Shown here piece after piece: positions 1 to 8,100 of a stretch of DNA of 64,000 nucleotides. The DNA lies in contig CAJTBO010000003.1 of NCBI GenBank assembly GCA_910573755.1, positions 186,001 through 250,000 of the forward strand. Reading direction: 5' to 3'. Position 1 is the first letter of the stretch; each line of letters starts with the position of its first letter. A program made the translations under genes and the position numbers. The notes beneath the pieces were generated by a model. The model made no database searches. It worked only from the letters and a program-made list of their open reading frames with translations, and was not told the DNA's origin. Source of the stretch: Lachnospiraceae bacterium. GTDB lineage: Bacteria > Bacillota > Clostridia > Lachnospirales > Lachnospiraceae.

Positions 1-171
1 TTGTGGTATTGGTGATATGTTAAAATAAGGATGCTATAAGGAGATGAGCTCGGCTTATGGAAAAATTTGAAACAGTTTTTAACGAATCCAGATTACTGCA
101 TGATAATGAATGATTTGTTAAATACTAGATATTGTGTCTGAGTGATGATGAATATGAATATGTTATATTAA

Positions 172-205
172 AAAGCAGAATGTTTCACGTGAAACATTCT
201 GCTTT
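172..205. promoter_or_regulatory. parS: parS centromere-like site 1 inside a perfect 34-bp palindrome
   Basis: Bases 181-196 read TGTTTCACGTGAAACA, an exact match to the 16-bp Firmicutes parS consensus bound by ParB/Spo0J. The symmetry runs well past parS: 172-188 is perfectly complementary to 189-205, so the whole element is an uninterrupted inverted repeat. It has A residues on its left and T residues on its right, so it could also fold as a terminator-like hairpin in RNA. parA and parB lie about 35 kb away at 35625-37329, which is compatible with origin-domain parS sites. The parS identity is seen directly; ParB loading is inferred. Confidence 0.93.
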
Positions 206-227
206 AATGTTATTATAACCACTAGAT

Positions 228-247
228 AATGTTTCACGTGAAACATT
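228..247. promoter_or_regulatory. parS: parS centromere-like site 2
   Basis: Bases 230-245 are a second exact copy of TGTTTCACGTGAAACA, 49 bp from the first copy. Here the palindrome extends only two bases to each side (228-247). Two perfect sites this close would give a strong ParB loading point. Confidence 0.93.
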
Positions 248-252
248 TTAAC

Positions 253-315
253 CACAATATATTGAAAAATATATTGTGAAACATATTTTTGTAGACATAT
301 TATATTGTGAAACAT
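253..315. repeat. parS half-sites and a 10-bp inverted repeat
   Basis: Two parS right half-sites, GTGAAACAT, lie at 276-284 and 307-315, exactly 31 bp (about three helical turns) apart and both preceded by TATATT. The first overlaps an inverted repeat with arms CACAATATAT (253-262) and ATATATTGTG (269-278). They look like degenerate or derived copies of the two full sites just upstream. Whether ParB binds them is unknown. The rest of 1-476 is AT-rich; apart from an unconvincing 18-codon frame at 57-113 I see no gene in it. Confidence 0.5.
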
Positions 316-476
316 TGTATAAAAGATTAACTTATATAAAGTAATCAGATTTTACAATACAAGATATAGTAAATTGCTTAGACAGTTATGATAATTCAGA
401 AATCAGGTTTCTTTGTTAAAAAATCTGCTCATTGTGAGCAACTTAGGACAAAACACAGATTTTCTATCGGATTAAT

Positions 477-1007
477 TTATATGTTCTTACAAACTTTGCT
501 GTAAATACAAAGTCCCGAACTGAATTGATAAAGATAATTATCTGCTTCTTTTCTTGATTTAAAAATAATAATATCCTTGCTATTTCGATACTTCTCTATT
601 GTCTTATATATTTGTGGTAATTGCTTTTCGGAAAAATCAATGATCCATTGTTTGAATTCTTTATCAAATTCAGATTCTATCCAGGGTAAATCTTCCCGTT
701 TTTTTCCGATACGGGACTCCGCACCCGAGATACAAACATCTAAAGGAAAGTCCATGAGAAAAACAGTATCACATTCTTTAATACGGGCTTCAAGAGTGCG
801 TTGATAATTTCCGTCAATGATCCAGCTGTTTTGTTTTAATATTTTATTTAACTTGGCATCAAACTCTTCTCTGGATATAGTAGTCTGATCCGGCTTATGC
901 CACAGCATATCCAGATAATATAGAGGAATACCGGTTGTATCTCTCAGCTTTCGTGCAAATGTACTTTTTCCGGCTCCGGGACTGCCGATAATAATTATTT
1001 TTAACAT
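477..1007 (-). CDS. P-loop nucleotide kinase-like protein (topology modulation / adenylate kinase family)
   Basis: The 176-aa product opens with a beta strand and a Walker A loop, GSPGAGKS, at residues 8-15, followed by YYLDMLWHKPD and IIDGNYQRTL. These segments are typical of small adenylate-kinase-like P-loop proteins annotated as FlaR or DNA topology modulation proteins. Such proteins probably phosphorylate a small substrate, but the substrate is unknown. I start at the ATG at 1007 because Walker A then sits where the family has it; the frame is open upstream to 1124, but that part reads through a remnant of another gene. The upstream SD is weak. The gene stands alone, and no terminator is obvious after it. 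Confidence 0.75.
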   Translation of the reverse strand: MLKIIIIGSPGAGKSTFARKLRDTTGIPLYYLDMLWHKPDQTTISREEFDAKLNKILKQNSWIIDGNYQRTLEARIKECDTVFLMDFPLDVCISGAESRIGKKREDLPWIESEFDKEFKQWIIDFSEKQLPQIYKTIEKYRNSKDIIIFKSRKEADNYLYQFSSGLCIYSKVCKNI

Positions 1008-1184
1008 AGTCTGCCTGCCACATTTCTCCTGCATCATTTTGAAAAAAATTAACAGCGGCATATTTACCGTTGATACAGATAGCAATACAGGGATACTGTT
1101 GTCCTCCGCTGATCCATAAATCATTGGTTTTCTGCGGAATTGTTTGTATAAATTCTATTACATTATCTGCTGATTGAAAAGTAA
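1008..1184 (-). pseudogene. Remnant of an Imm1-like immunity protein
   Basis: On the minus strand one frame reads DFTFQSADNVIEF, then LWISGGQQYPCIAICING, then AAVNFFQNDAGEMW. This resembles the core of the Imm1 family of polymorphic-toxin immunity proteins (a GG-x-YP-x-x-AI-x-I-x-G strand followed by an NFF/YF strand). There is no start: a stop codon lies directly before the segment, and the frame runs out of phase into the kinase gene. It is therefore a short internal fragment of a lost gene. The family assignment rests on motif resemblance only. Confidence 0.35.
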
Positions 1185-1364
1185 AATCTCATTTGTTTGT
1201 GCTGATTATTCTTATTCCCATACTTTTCTCTGTACCTCTTGATTTATCAGTGTAATTATAATCTATTTTTGAAGAGCACACAATATCAGAAAAGAAAATT
1301 GACTGATCATTGATATAAAGAAAATAAATATGTCATAATTAGAAAATAATTAAAAAAATCATAG

Positions 1365-1393
1365 TTGACAAAAGATATAATAGGGACTATATT
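1365..1393 (+). promoter_or_regulatory. Strong sigma-A promoter of the ABC-F leader
   Basis: A perfect -35 box TTGACA (1365-1370) is followed after 17 bp by TATATT (1388-1393). Transcription would begin near 1400, giving a leader of about 530 nt before the ABC-F start codon at 1927. So long a leader behind so good a promoter suggests control after initiation. Confidence 0.8.
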
Positions 1394-1482
1394 AAAGAAG
1401 GTTGCAAGCTTTACAGCATTAACTAAAGAATAGTACAGTTTGTAAACAGTAGTTTTTTAAATAGGAAAAGAGAGGTGTACGT

Positions 1483-1503
1483 GTGATTATTATTACCTGC
1501 TAA
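1483..1503 (+). CDS. Putative leader peptide (MIIITC) of the ABC-F gene
   Basis: A GTG codon at 1483 follows the ribosome binding site AGAGGTG (1471-1477) with a 5-nt spacer. It opens a six-codon frame, M-I-I-I-T-C, stop. Short leader peptides with good SDs in front of ABC-F, erm or cat genes act as sensors: an antibiotic-stalled ribosome on the leader changes downstream RNA folding. The frame and SD are seen; the sensing role is inferred from analogy with attenuated ABC-F genes. Confidence 0.5.
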   Translation: MIIITC

Positions 1504-1520
1504 TCAACAAATTGAAAAAA

Positions 1521-1584
1521 GCATGACAGAAAGAACAAAGCAGTAATCCAACAGCAGTTTATTTATCGTAGTTTATTGTCATGC
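1521..1584 (+). promoter_or_regulatory. Leader stem after the short reading frame
   Basis: GCATGACA (1521-1528) is complementary to TGTCATGC (1577-1584), closing a stem 18 nt after the leader peptide stop codon. No T-run follows, so it is not a terminator. It may be the ribosome-sensitive part of the attenuator whose terminator lies at 1727-1759. Confidence 0.4.
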
Positions 1585-1726
1585 ATGCAGGAATATTTTC
1601 ACATAAATCCTTTTTGATATCAGCATAGTTGTAATAGATAAAAACTTTCAGACAGAAGTAAAAACAGATAATTAAATTATATAATATGTCCTGATCGGTT
1701 TTGGTTTGTTACTTTCTTAAAAATGG

Positions 1727-1759
1727 AGATGCAGAAAATATTTCTGCGTCTTTTATTTT
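1727..1759 (+). terminator. Intrinsic terminator (attenuator) inside the ABC-F leader
   Basis: An 11-bp stem, AGATGCAGAAA (1727-1737) with TTTCTGCGTCT (1741-1751), contains one G-U pair and a 3-nt loop, and is followed by TTTTATTTT. It lies between the promoter at 1365 and the ABC-F gene at 1927, so full-length mRNA requires read-through. This is the arrangement of transcription attenuation known for antibiotic-responsive ABC-F genes. A TTG-started frame of 62 codons (1701-1889) overlaps it without a convincing SD. Confidence 0.75.
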
Positions 1760-1926
1760 GAGCAGATTCATAGTGTGCTGCCAGTTGCTTATAATTGCTT
1801 ACGATTACTTATTAATGGAAAAACAGGCGGCTGAATATTGTATCGATTTATGGAATTGGAATCTGCACAGTAAAAAACGGAGTAGTTGATTTAATTAATG
1901 TCCGTTTAAGAGAAAGGAGAACTTAA

Positions 1927-3501
1927 ATGTCATTGATCAGTGTAAATAATCTGACTTTTCATTATGAAGGAAGTTCAGACAATATTTTTGAAGATGTATC
2001 TTTCCAGATAGATACCAACTGGAAACTGGGATTTGTTGCAAGAAACGGAAGAGGAAAAACAACTTTTCTGAAGCTTTTAATGGGAGAGTATGAGTACAAA
2101 GGAAATATCAGCTGTGAGGAAAGTTTTGATTATTTTCCTTTTATGATAAAAGACAGGGATAAAACTTTTCTGGAAAATATAGATGAGATATATCCGGATT
2201 ATGAACTGTGGAAAGTCAGTAAGGAATTGTCTCTGCTTCATGTGGAAGAAGATGTGCTGTATCGCCCTTTCCGTACTTTAAGTAACGGGGAACAGACGAA
2301 AGCTATGCTGGCAGTTTTATTTTCTCAGGAAAATAAATTTTTGCTGATAGATGAACCAACCAACCATCTTGATGTAAAAGGAAGAGAAAATATCAGAGAA
2401 TATTTAAAGCAAAAGAAAGGATTTATTATGGTTTCACATGACAGAGATATTCTGGATCAGTGCATAAATCATATTCTTGTGATCAATAAAACAAATATAG
2501 AAATATATAAAGGAAATTTTTCTACATGGTGGGAAGAGAAAAAGAAAAAGGACAACTGGGAACTGCAGGAAAATGAAAAACTAAAAAAGAACATTAAAAG
2601 ACTGGAACAGTCTGCCCGGATAAAAGAAGAATGGGCAGATAATATTGAATCCAGAAAAATCGGAAAAAAGGCGGCGGAAGAAGTAAAAAGGAAAGGTATT
2701 TCTCCAAAAGGAAGAAGAGCCTATATCGGAGAAAAAACAAAAAGAATGCAGAAACGCCGTAAAAATCTGGAACACAGAGAGGAGAAGGCAATCGAAGAAA
2801 AATCAGGGCTTCTAAAGAATCTGGAAACAGTGGAGGATTTAAAACTTTTTCCGCTAAAACATTATAAGGATGTACTTGTACATTTATCCGATGTGTGTAT
2901 TTATTATGAGAATGCTGACAGAAGCCGGAAAGATATTGCTATGACAGGATTTAAAATATACAACGGAGAGTGTGTGGTTCTCCACGGAAAAAACGGCTGC
3001 GGAAAATCCAGTATTTTAAAAGCGGTCATTCAGGCTGCAGAAGAAAAAGCCGAGAGGATAAATGAACAAAGTATGTCTTTGGCTGATCCAATCTGTTATA
3101 TAGGAACGATTACTACCGCCGGGGGCCTTAAAATTTCCTATGTACCGCAGGATACTTCTCATTTAAAAGGAAGCCTTACGGATTATGCGGAAAAATATGA
3201 ACTAAATCTCACAAGTTTTTTAATGCTGCTTCGGAAGCTGGATCTGGGAAGGGAACAGTTTGAAAAGAATATGGAAGACTATAGCAGCGGGCAGAAGAAA
3301 AAAGTTCTGATCGCAAGAAGTTTATGTGAGCAGGCACATCTGTATATCTGGGATGAATCTTTAAATTTTGTTGATGTTTTTTCCAAGATGCAGATAGAGG
3401 AACTTCTGATAAAGTATCGCCCCACAATGCTGCTGGTAGAACATGATGCGGCTTTTGTGGAGAAGGTCGGGACAAAGATCATAGAAATAGAAAGTAACTG
3501 A
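1927..3501 (+). CDS. Lsa-type ABC-F ribosomal protection protein
   Basis: The 524-aa soluble protein has two ABC ATPase domains joined by a long charged linker (about residues 200-310) and no membrane segment, which is the ABC-F layout. The start MSLISVNNLTF and the block DTNWKLGF are typical of the Lsa family, whose members displace lincosamides, pleuromutilins and streptogramin A from the ribosome. Domain 1 has signature LSNGEQ and Walker B LLIDEPTNHLD; domain 2 has GKNGCGKS, signature YSSGQ and LYIWDES. Oddly, the first Walker A reads ARNGRGKT, with Ala38 in place of the usual first Gly, and Walker B 2 has DES instead of DEP. The start follows AGAAAGGAGAAC. Expression is probably set by the leader attenuator. 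Resistance spectrum cannot be read from sequence. Confidence 0.85.
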   Translation: MSLISVNNLTFHYEGSSDNIFEDVSFQIDTNWKLGFVARNGRGKTTFLKLLMGEYEYKGNISCEESFDYFPFMIKDRDKTFLENIDEIYPDYELWKVSKELSLLHVEEDVLYRPFRTLSNGEQTKAMLAVLFSQENKFLLIDEPTNHLDVKGRENIREYLKQKKGFIMVSHDRDILDQCINHILVINKTNIEIYKGNFSTWWEEKKKKDNWELQENEKLKKNIKRLEQSARIKEEWADNIESRKIGKKAAEEVKRKGISPKGRRAYIGEKTKRMQKRRKNLEHREEKAIEEKSGLLKNLETVEDLKLFPLKHYKDVLVHLSDVCIYYENADRSRKDIAMTGFKIYNGECVVLHGKNGCGKSSILKAVIQAAEEKAERINEQSMSLADPICYIGTITTAGGLKISYVPQDTSHLKGSLTDYAEKYELNLTSFLMLLRKLDLGREQFEKNMEDYSSGQKKKVLIARSLCEQAHLYIWDESLNFVDVFSKMQIEELLIKYRPTMLLVEHDAAFVEKVGTKIIEIESN

Positions 3502-3605
3502 ATATAAAAAATGTTGTTTTTACAGGATTGGAAACTTTACGGAAAAGAGGAGAAGTGATATGATATTTTTTGACAGCAGTTTTTTATAGAAGGAGGAAAA
3601 AACAG

Positions 3606-4139
3606 ATGGGATTATTTTCAAAAAAACCGAAAGAATTAGAATATGACGCTGAAGATTGTCAAAGAAAAAAAGAAATCATGAGGAAGATGTGGAATGAGGC
3701 AGTCGAGGACGGAGAGAGTTATGAAATTCTTCACGCAAGCCAGACATCTTCTAAATTTGAGAGAGGACTGATTTTTGATACGAATACGACAACATATTAT
3801 CATTATATTGTCGGGTATCGAAAGAGTGACAGTAAGATTGGCATGGTGCAGGTGGACAGAGAACTGACACAGCATACGGAACCGTTCTTTGTAGATATGA
3901 GTGCGGTAGTCAAAGTATCTTATGAAGCAAAGTATCAGCAGGCGTGGCTTATTTATCGTAAAAATTACGGTGATTACGGCGAGCAGTTCAATATCGATGA
4001 TTCAGGAAGCAAAACTATAGCAGGTATCGCCAATATGGTTCAGAAAGAAGAGAGAGAAAGATTTCTTGACTTTTTAGAGGAATTAAGAAGCCGTTTGGAA
4101 AAAGAAGGACATAAACAGGAGAAGTGGAAAAGAGCATGA
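3606..4139 (+). CDS. Hypothetical soluble protein (177 aa)
   Basis: I do not recognise this family. The protein has no signal peptide or membrane segment, a charged start (MGLFSKKPKELEYDAED), a beta-rich middle (YYHYIVGYRKSDSK, IGMVQVDRELT, WLIYRKNYGDYGEQF) and a charged helical end. The ATG at 3606 follows a near-perfect AGGAGG. Its last four bases, ATGA, overlap the start of the next membrane protein gene, so the two are translationally coupled and probably form one functional unit. A nine-codon frame with its own SD (3560-3589, MIFFDSSFL) precedes it and may be a translational lead-in. The pair could be co-transcribed with the ABC-F gene 100 bp upstream, as no terminator separates them. 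Confidence 0.7.
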   Translation: MGLFSKKPKELEYDAEDCQRKKEIMRKMWNEAVEDGESYEILHASQTSSKFERGLIFDTNTTTYYHYIVGYRKSDSKIGMVQVDRELTQHTEPFFVDMSAVVKVSYEAKYQQAWLIYRKNYGDYGEQFNIDDSGSKTIAGIANMVQKEERERFLDFLEELRSRLEKEGHKQEKWKRA

Positions 4140-4894
4140 TTGGAAGATTATTAAGAAGTATATCGGGATTTTCATTAACACTCCTTATTTTTGGGTGTAT
4201 TTGGCTTGGTGCATTAATAAAGGTAGGAAATTTTCCGCAGATTATAATGCCGTCTCATAGTTATGAAGAAGTGTTGGAAAACGGGTTGAAAAATGGACAG
4301 CATATCAAAGGAGAAATAGTTTACAGCTTGGGAAGTTTTGCATCTGAGGAAAGTTATACTCAATATGAAGATTATAGAACAGCGTCCAAGACTACCGGTT
4401 ATTACTATATGATTCCGGTGGGAGAAGGCGGAATGGCTGCGGTTTTTGTCCGTAAGGACGATCTGGATGCCATGGATGCTTTGACAAATGAAACATATGA
4501 ATATCTGATGGGCGGGGATGCTCCGCAGACAGAAATTCATTTTGAAGGCGTGGCGGTAAAAATGGATAAAGAGTTGGCAGGTCTGGAAGGAGCGTTCAGG
4601 GAGCAGTTGGAATATATGGGTTATACGGAAAGTGATATACAGGAAATGCTTTCCTCTTATTCAGACGGAGAGTGTCTTGTCCTCACAGGACCTGCAGACA
4701 TGACTACGGCGTATGTCATGATCGCCATTGCATTTATTGTTCTTCTGCTGGCAATTTTTCTGCTTGTGCGCAACTATAGAAAAGAAGTTGCGTATGATGA
4801 GATGAAAGCAAGCGGAATGACAAAGCCTGAAGGAATGACAAAGAGAGATATGTCAACAATGACTTCCCAGACAACTTATTATGTGAATAAATAG
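4136..4894 (+). CDS. Membrane protein with N- and C-terminal TM helices (252 aa)
   Basis: The family is not recognised with certainty. The protein has a hydrophobic segment near residues 12-27 (SLTLLIFGCIWLGALI), a roughly 175-residue extracytoplasmic domain, and a second TM segment (YVMIAIAFIVLLLAIFLLV) followed by a basic cytoplasmic tail. It overlaps the preceding gene by four bases (ATGA), so its synthesis depends on that gene. The coupled cytosolic/membrane pair suggests a two-part complex at the membrane. No catalytic motif is visible. A bidirectional terminator lies downstream at 5045-5100. Confidence 0.7.
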   Translation: MIGRLLRSISGFSLTLLIFGCIWLGALIKVGNFPQIIMPSHSYEEVLENGLKNGQHIKGEIVYSLGSFASEESYTQYEDYRTASKTTGYYYMIPVGEGGMAAVFVRKDDLDAMDALTNETYEYLMGGDAPQTEIHFEGVAVKMDKELAGLEGAFREQLEYMGYTESDIQEMLSSYSDGECLVLTGPADMTTAYVMIAIAFIVLLLAIFLLVRNYRKEVAYDEMKASGMTKPEGMTKRDMSTMTSQTTYYVNK

Positions 4895-5044
4895 AAAAGT
4901 AAATAATAAATATATAAGGGTATATTTTGTCAGGCATGTTCCCGGAAGGAATACAGGCAGGATTAAACTGATTCAATGAGGATATGATAGTTCGGCTTTC
5001 GTCTGAATGTCTGTCACAGTATTATAACGGAATATCATTTTATC

Positions 5045-5100
5045 AAGGGTTGCTGCATGAAGGTTTTCAGATTTTTCAAACTTTCCATGTAACAACCCTT
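5045..5100. terminator. Terminator between convergent genes
   Basis: AAGGGTTG (5045-5052) pairs with CAACCCTT (5093-5100), and inner bases TGCATG/CATGTA extend the stem. It lies between the membrane protein gene (plus) and the DUF4132 gene (minus) and could serve both strands. Confidence 0.6.
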
Positions 5101-5133
5101 TGTTCAATATAGAAACCGTTTATAGTTCAGATT

Positions 5134-8100
5134 TTATTTACTGTCTTTCCAGAATTCATTTCTTTCCTGACTGGAAGAGACAGCTCTTGCAGTCTGCATT
5201 ACGATCTCGCTGAAATATCTCTCCGGAATTTCTTTGATCTTTTTATTAAAGGTGACATCATACACAGTGATATCCTCATTTTCCCCGGCGACATAAGTAC
5301 CGGAAAAATTGAGTTCTGCCATTAAGCCCTGTTCTTTATCCTCCCGGTAAAAATAGTAGAAGATGCCCGCGTCCTCCGCCTGTCCGCGGTACCAGCCCAT
5401 GTTCTGCATCTTTCCGATCAGGGAAAGATCGTTTAAAATATATCCGCCGAAACGCTCCATTGATTTGGAATCCGCCTCTTCCTCTGTCCTGTGGTAGACA
5501 GGGCGGGAGAGCTGTTCGATGGGCTGGGTGATTTCGTAATCTTCCAGCTGTGTTTTCCATGCGGTAATGGAATCCCCGGATAATTCCACGGGATGGACCA
5601 GACCGATCTTTCCCTGTTTTCCGGACACGGAATTGTTCTGCAGTGAGGCATCCTGTTGCCCGGTGTTATTTTCGGCGTTTTGTGCAACGTTCTGTCCGGA
5701 ATCTGCGGTCTTCTCCGTGGAACCGCAGTTACTTTCCGGAAGAATGAATTCCTCTTCCTCCTCCGTATTGAAACTGCCGTCCTCCATATAGCGGAACGTC
5801 TGTGTCAGTTTATTGTCTTCATAGATCCCCCAGATCAGCCCGATCGCAAACTGGTGCATAATGGGGTTTTCCACAAAGAGTTTTTTCCACGCATCGCAGG
5901 TCCATTTCCGTTCCGTGGAGAGTGCCATTTCCAGACGCATTTTCTGGCTGCTCACAGTGGTTTTCATCTGTTTTTTCATTTCTTTAAAGGCAGCATAACT
6001 TTCCGCGGATTTTTCCGGGTCGTCCTTCTTGCCGGGGGCGGGGAGGTTTTTCAGTTTCTTTCCGTTTTCGTCGAAGACTTCTATTTCCAGAGCCGGCGTG
6101 ATGGTCACGGTAAAGGTTCTTTCGCCGTAATCAAAATGCCTCTCCATTTTTTCATCAAAACCGAGGTCCGGTACAATGCGGTCCGCCAGTTCTTCCGTCG
6201 TGATGCCGAGCTGCTCTGCGGCGAACTTCAGGGCTTCGGCGGCAGCAGCCTTTACCTGCCGGAACTTAAACTTTCTGGAGATGCCGTCCACGATAAGGAG
6301 GGCTTCAGGTTTCGGGTTTAAAGCAAGCGCCTGTACGGCATCTGCGGCAATGGCGCCTCTCGAGTGCTGCGGCCAGTCATTGATCTGGTGCTGGAGTTTT
6401 TTGATGATATCCGTTCCGCCGTGGATGGATGCGGCATAGAGCACCCAGCGCTTCTTTGCCTCCGCGCCGAGGGCGAGCCATTTGTCAAACAGTTCGTTAA
6501 CATAGACCGCAAGCTCCGCTTCATTTAGTTCTGCTGCAAGAGCCGCCGCGTCTTTATTGACGCCGCAGGTTGGCATGGAAGAATAACAGAGCAGGATCGC
6601 CTGCAGATATTCTTCATCCGCCAATATCGGTTCGGAGATAATTTGTTTGCTGCCGGAAACATTACCATCAGGAGCATTACCACCGGAAACATTGCTATCG
6701 GAAACAGCACCGCCCGCCGCCCTTTTGTGCACTTCGGAAAAAGGCGTCTCATAAGCCCACGCCAGAGAACGTTTCTTCCCGCCCTTATGTATCTGCTTTA
6801 CAAGATCCTGCAGAGTCAGAACACCGCCTGCCTGAGAAGCACCCGCATTGAAAAGATCCTGCAGCAAAGTCCTCACTTTACTGTTTTTTTCATTTTCCAA
6901 CAAAGCCGTAAGCTCCGGCTGATATTTTTCTGCATCCCATTTTGCCAGTATGCGGACGGCAAGTTCTCTTTCCACAGCTTTTCTGGAAGAGAGGAAAGCC
7001 AGAATTTCCTCCTCCCAGTTTTTCTGCAGGCAGAGTGCATCATAGAGGGCTTCCTTCACAAGTTTTGAACTGTCCTGAGAAAAAGCCAGTATTTCCGTTT
7101 TATATTCTTCCGGATTTTTCTGCAGGACCGCTATGGCAAAAACTCTGCAGACAGCGTCGGATTCTTTAAATGCCGAAAGAATTTCCTCCCGCTTTACGGT
7201 AAGATATTTACAGAAGATTTCAATTACCGTATTTTTTAACAGTTCCTTGTGTTTTTCATTGCAAAAATACTGGTACATCATGGAGTAAAACTTTAACTGG
7301 TGCAGCGCGTCCAGATGCCCTTCTTCCAGAGATAAAAATACCTGTCGGACATATTGTGTGTAAAGCGTACCGTTGACGATCATTCCGCAATAGAAAAAGT
7401 AAGCGGTGCCGCTCAGGGAATAATAGATCATTGCACGACTGTAAAAATCGTGGTCACGGTAGGTTTCCGCATAGGACTGCAGTAAATGGCTCAGTTTTAA
7501 GATATCGCTCCCGTATCCGTATTTTGAATAGATCCGGTCTTCATAAGTAAGAAAATCGGATAATTCCATCTCACCCCGCAGATATCTTTTCGCTTCGTTA
7601 GGTTGAGGGCATCTCTCCGTGATCAGATTGATCAGCTTTTCCCGTTGTTTTGTGCCGTTTTTGCGCCTCTCAAGGAAGAGGGATTTATCCTCCTGTTCAA
7701 GAATTTTCATCATAACGGAAGAGTCATGAGCATTTGCGTGATCCAGAATCTGCAGAAAGAGCGTTTTATTTTTACGGAACTGTTTTTTCAGAACAAAGTC
7801 CAGTTCTCTGGCGGCAGCCTGCAGGATCAAAGCTTTCTGATCGACATCAAAAAACTCGTCATAGTCACCGCCTGTATACCGGATATCCATCCAGAACCCG
7901 TTGCTGATCGTAGAGGCAATGGTGAACATATCCGGAACGCTTATGGCAAAACAGATTTTTACAACATTTCTTAAAATATCAGACAGGCAGAAATTAAGAA
8001 GCGCTGTCCCGCCGAGAAGATTCATCGTATAAGCAGAAATTTTGCATTTTCTGTTGGAAAGCTTTAATATATTGTCCGTAACCTGATTTTGCCTGATCGC

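Noticed and set aside
57-113. An 18-codon frame near the left edge
   Set aside because: GGAG lies about 14 bases from the ATG, and the peptide matches nothing I recognise.
1701-1889. A TTG-started 62-codon frame in the ABC-F leader
   Set aside because: It overlaps the attenuator terminator and has no convincing SD. I cannot exclude a second leader peptide, but the short GTG frame at 1483 is better supported.
5656-6321. A 221-codon open frame on the plus strand, repeated at 9466-10107
   Set aside because: It lies antisense within the DUF4132 domains. It is open only because of the codon bias of the real genes and has no SD; the second copy exists because the DNA tract is duplicated.
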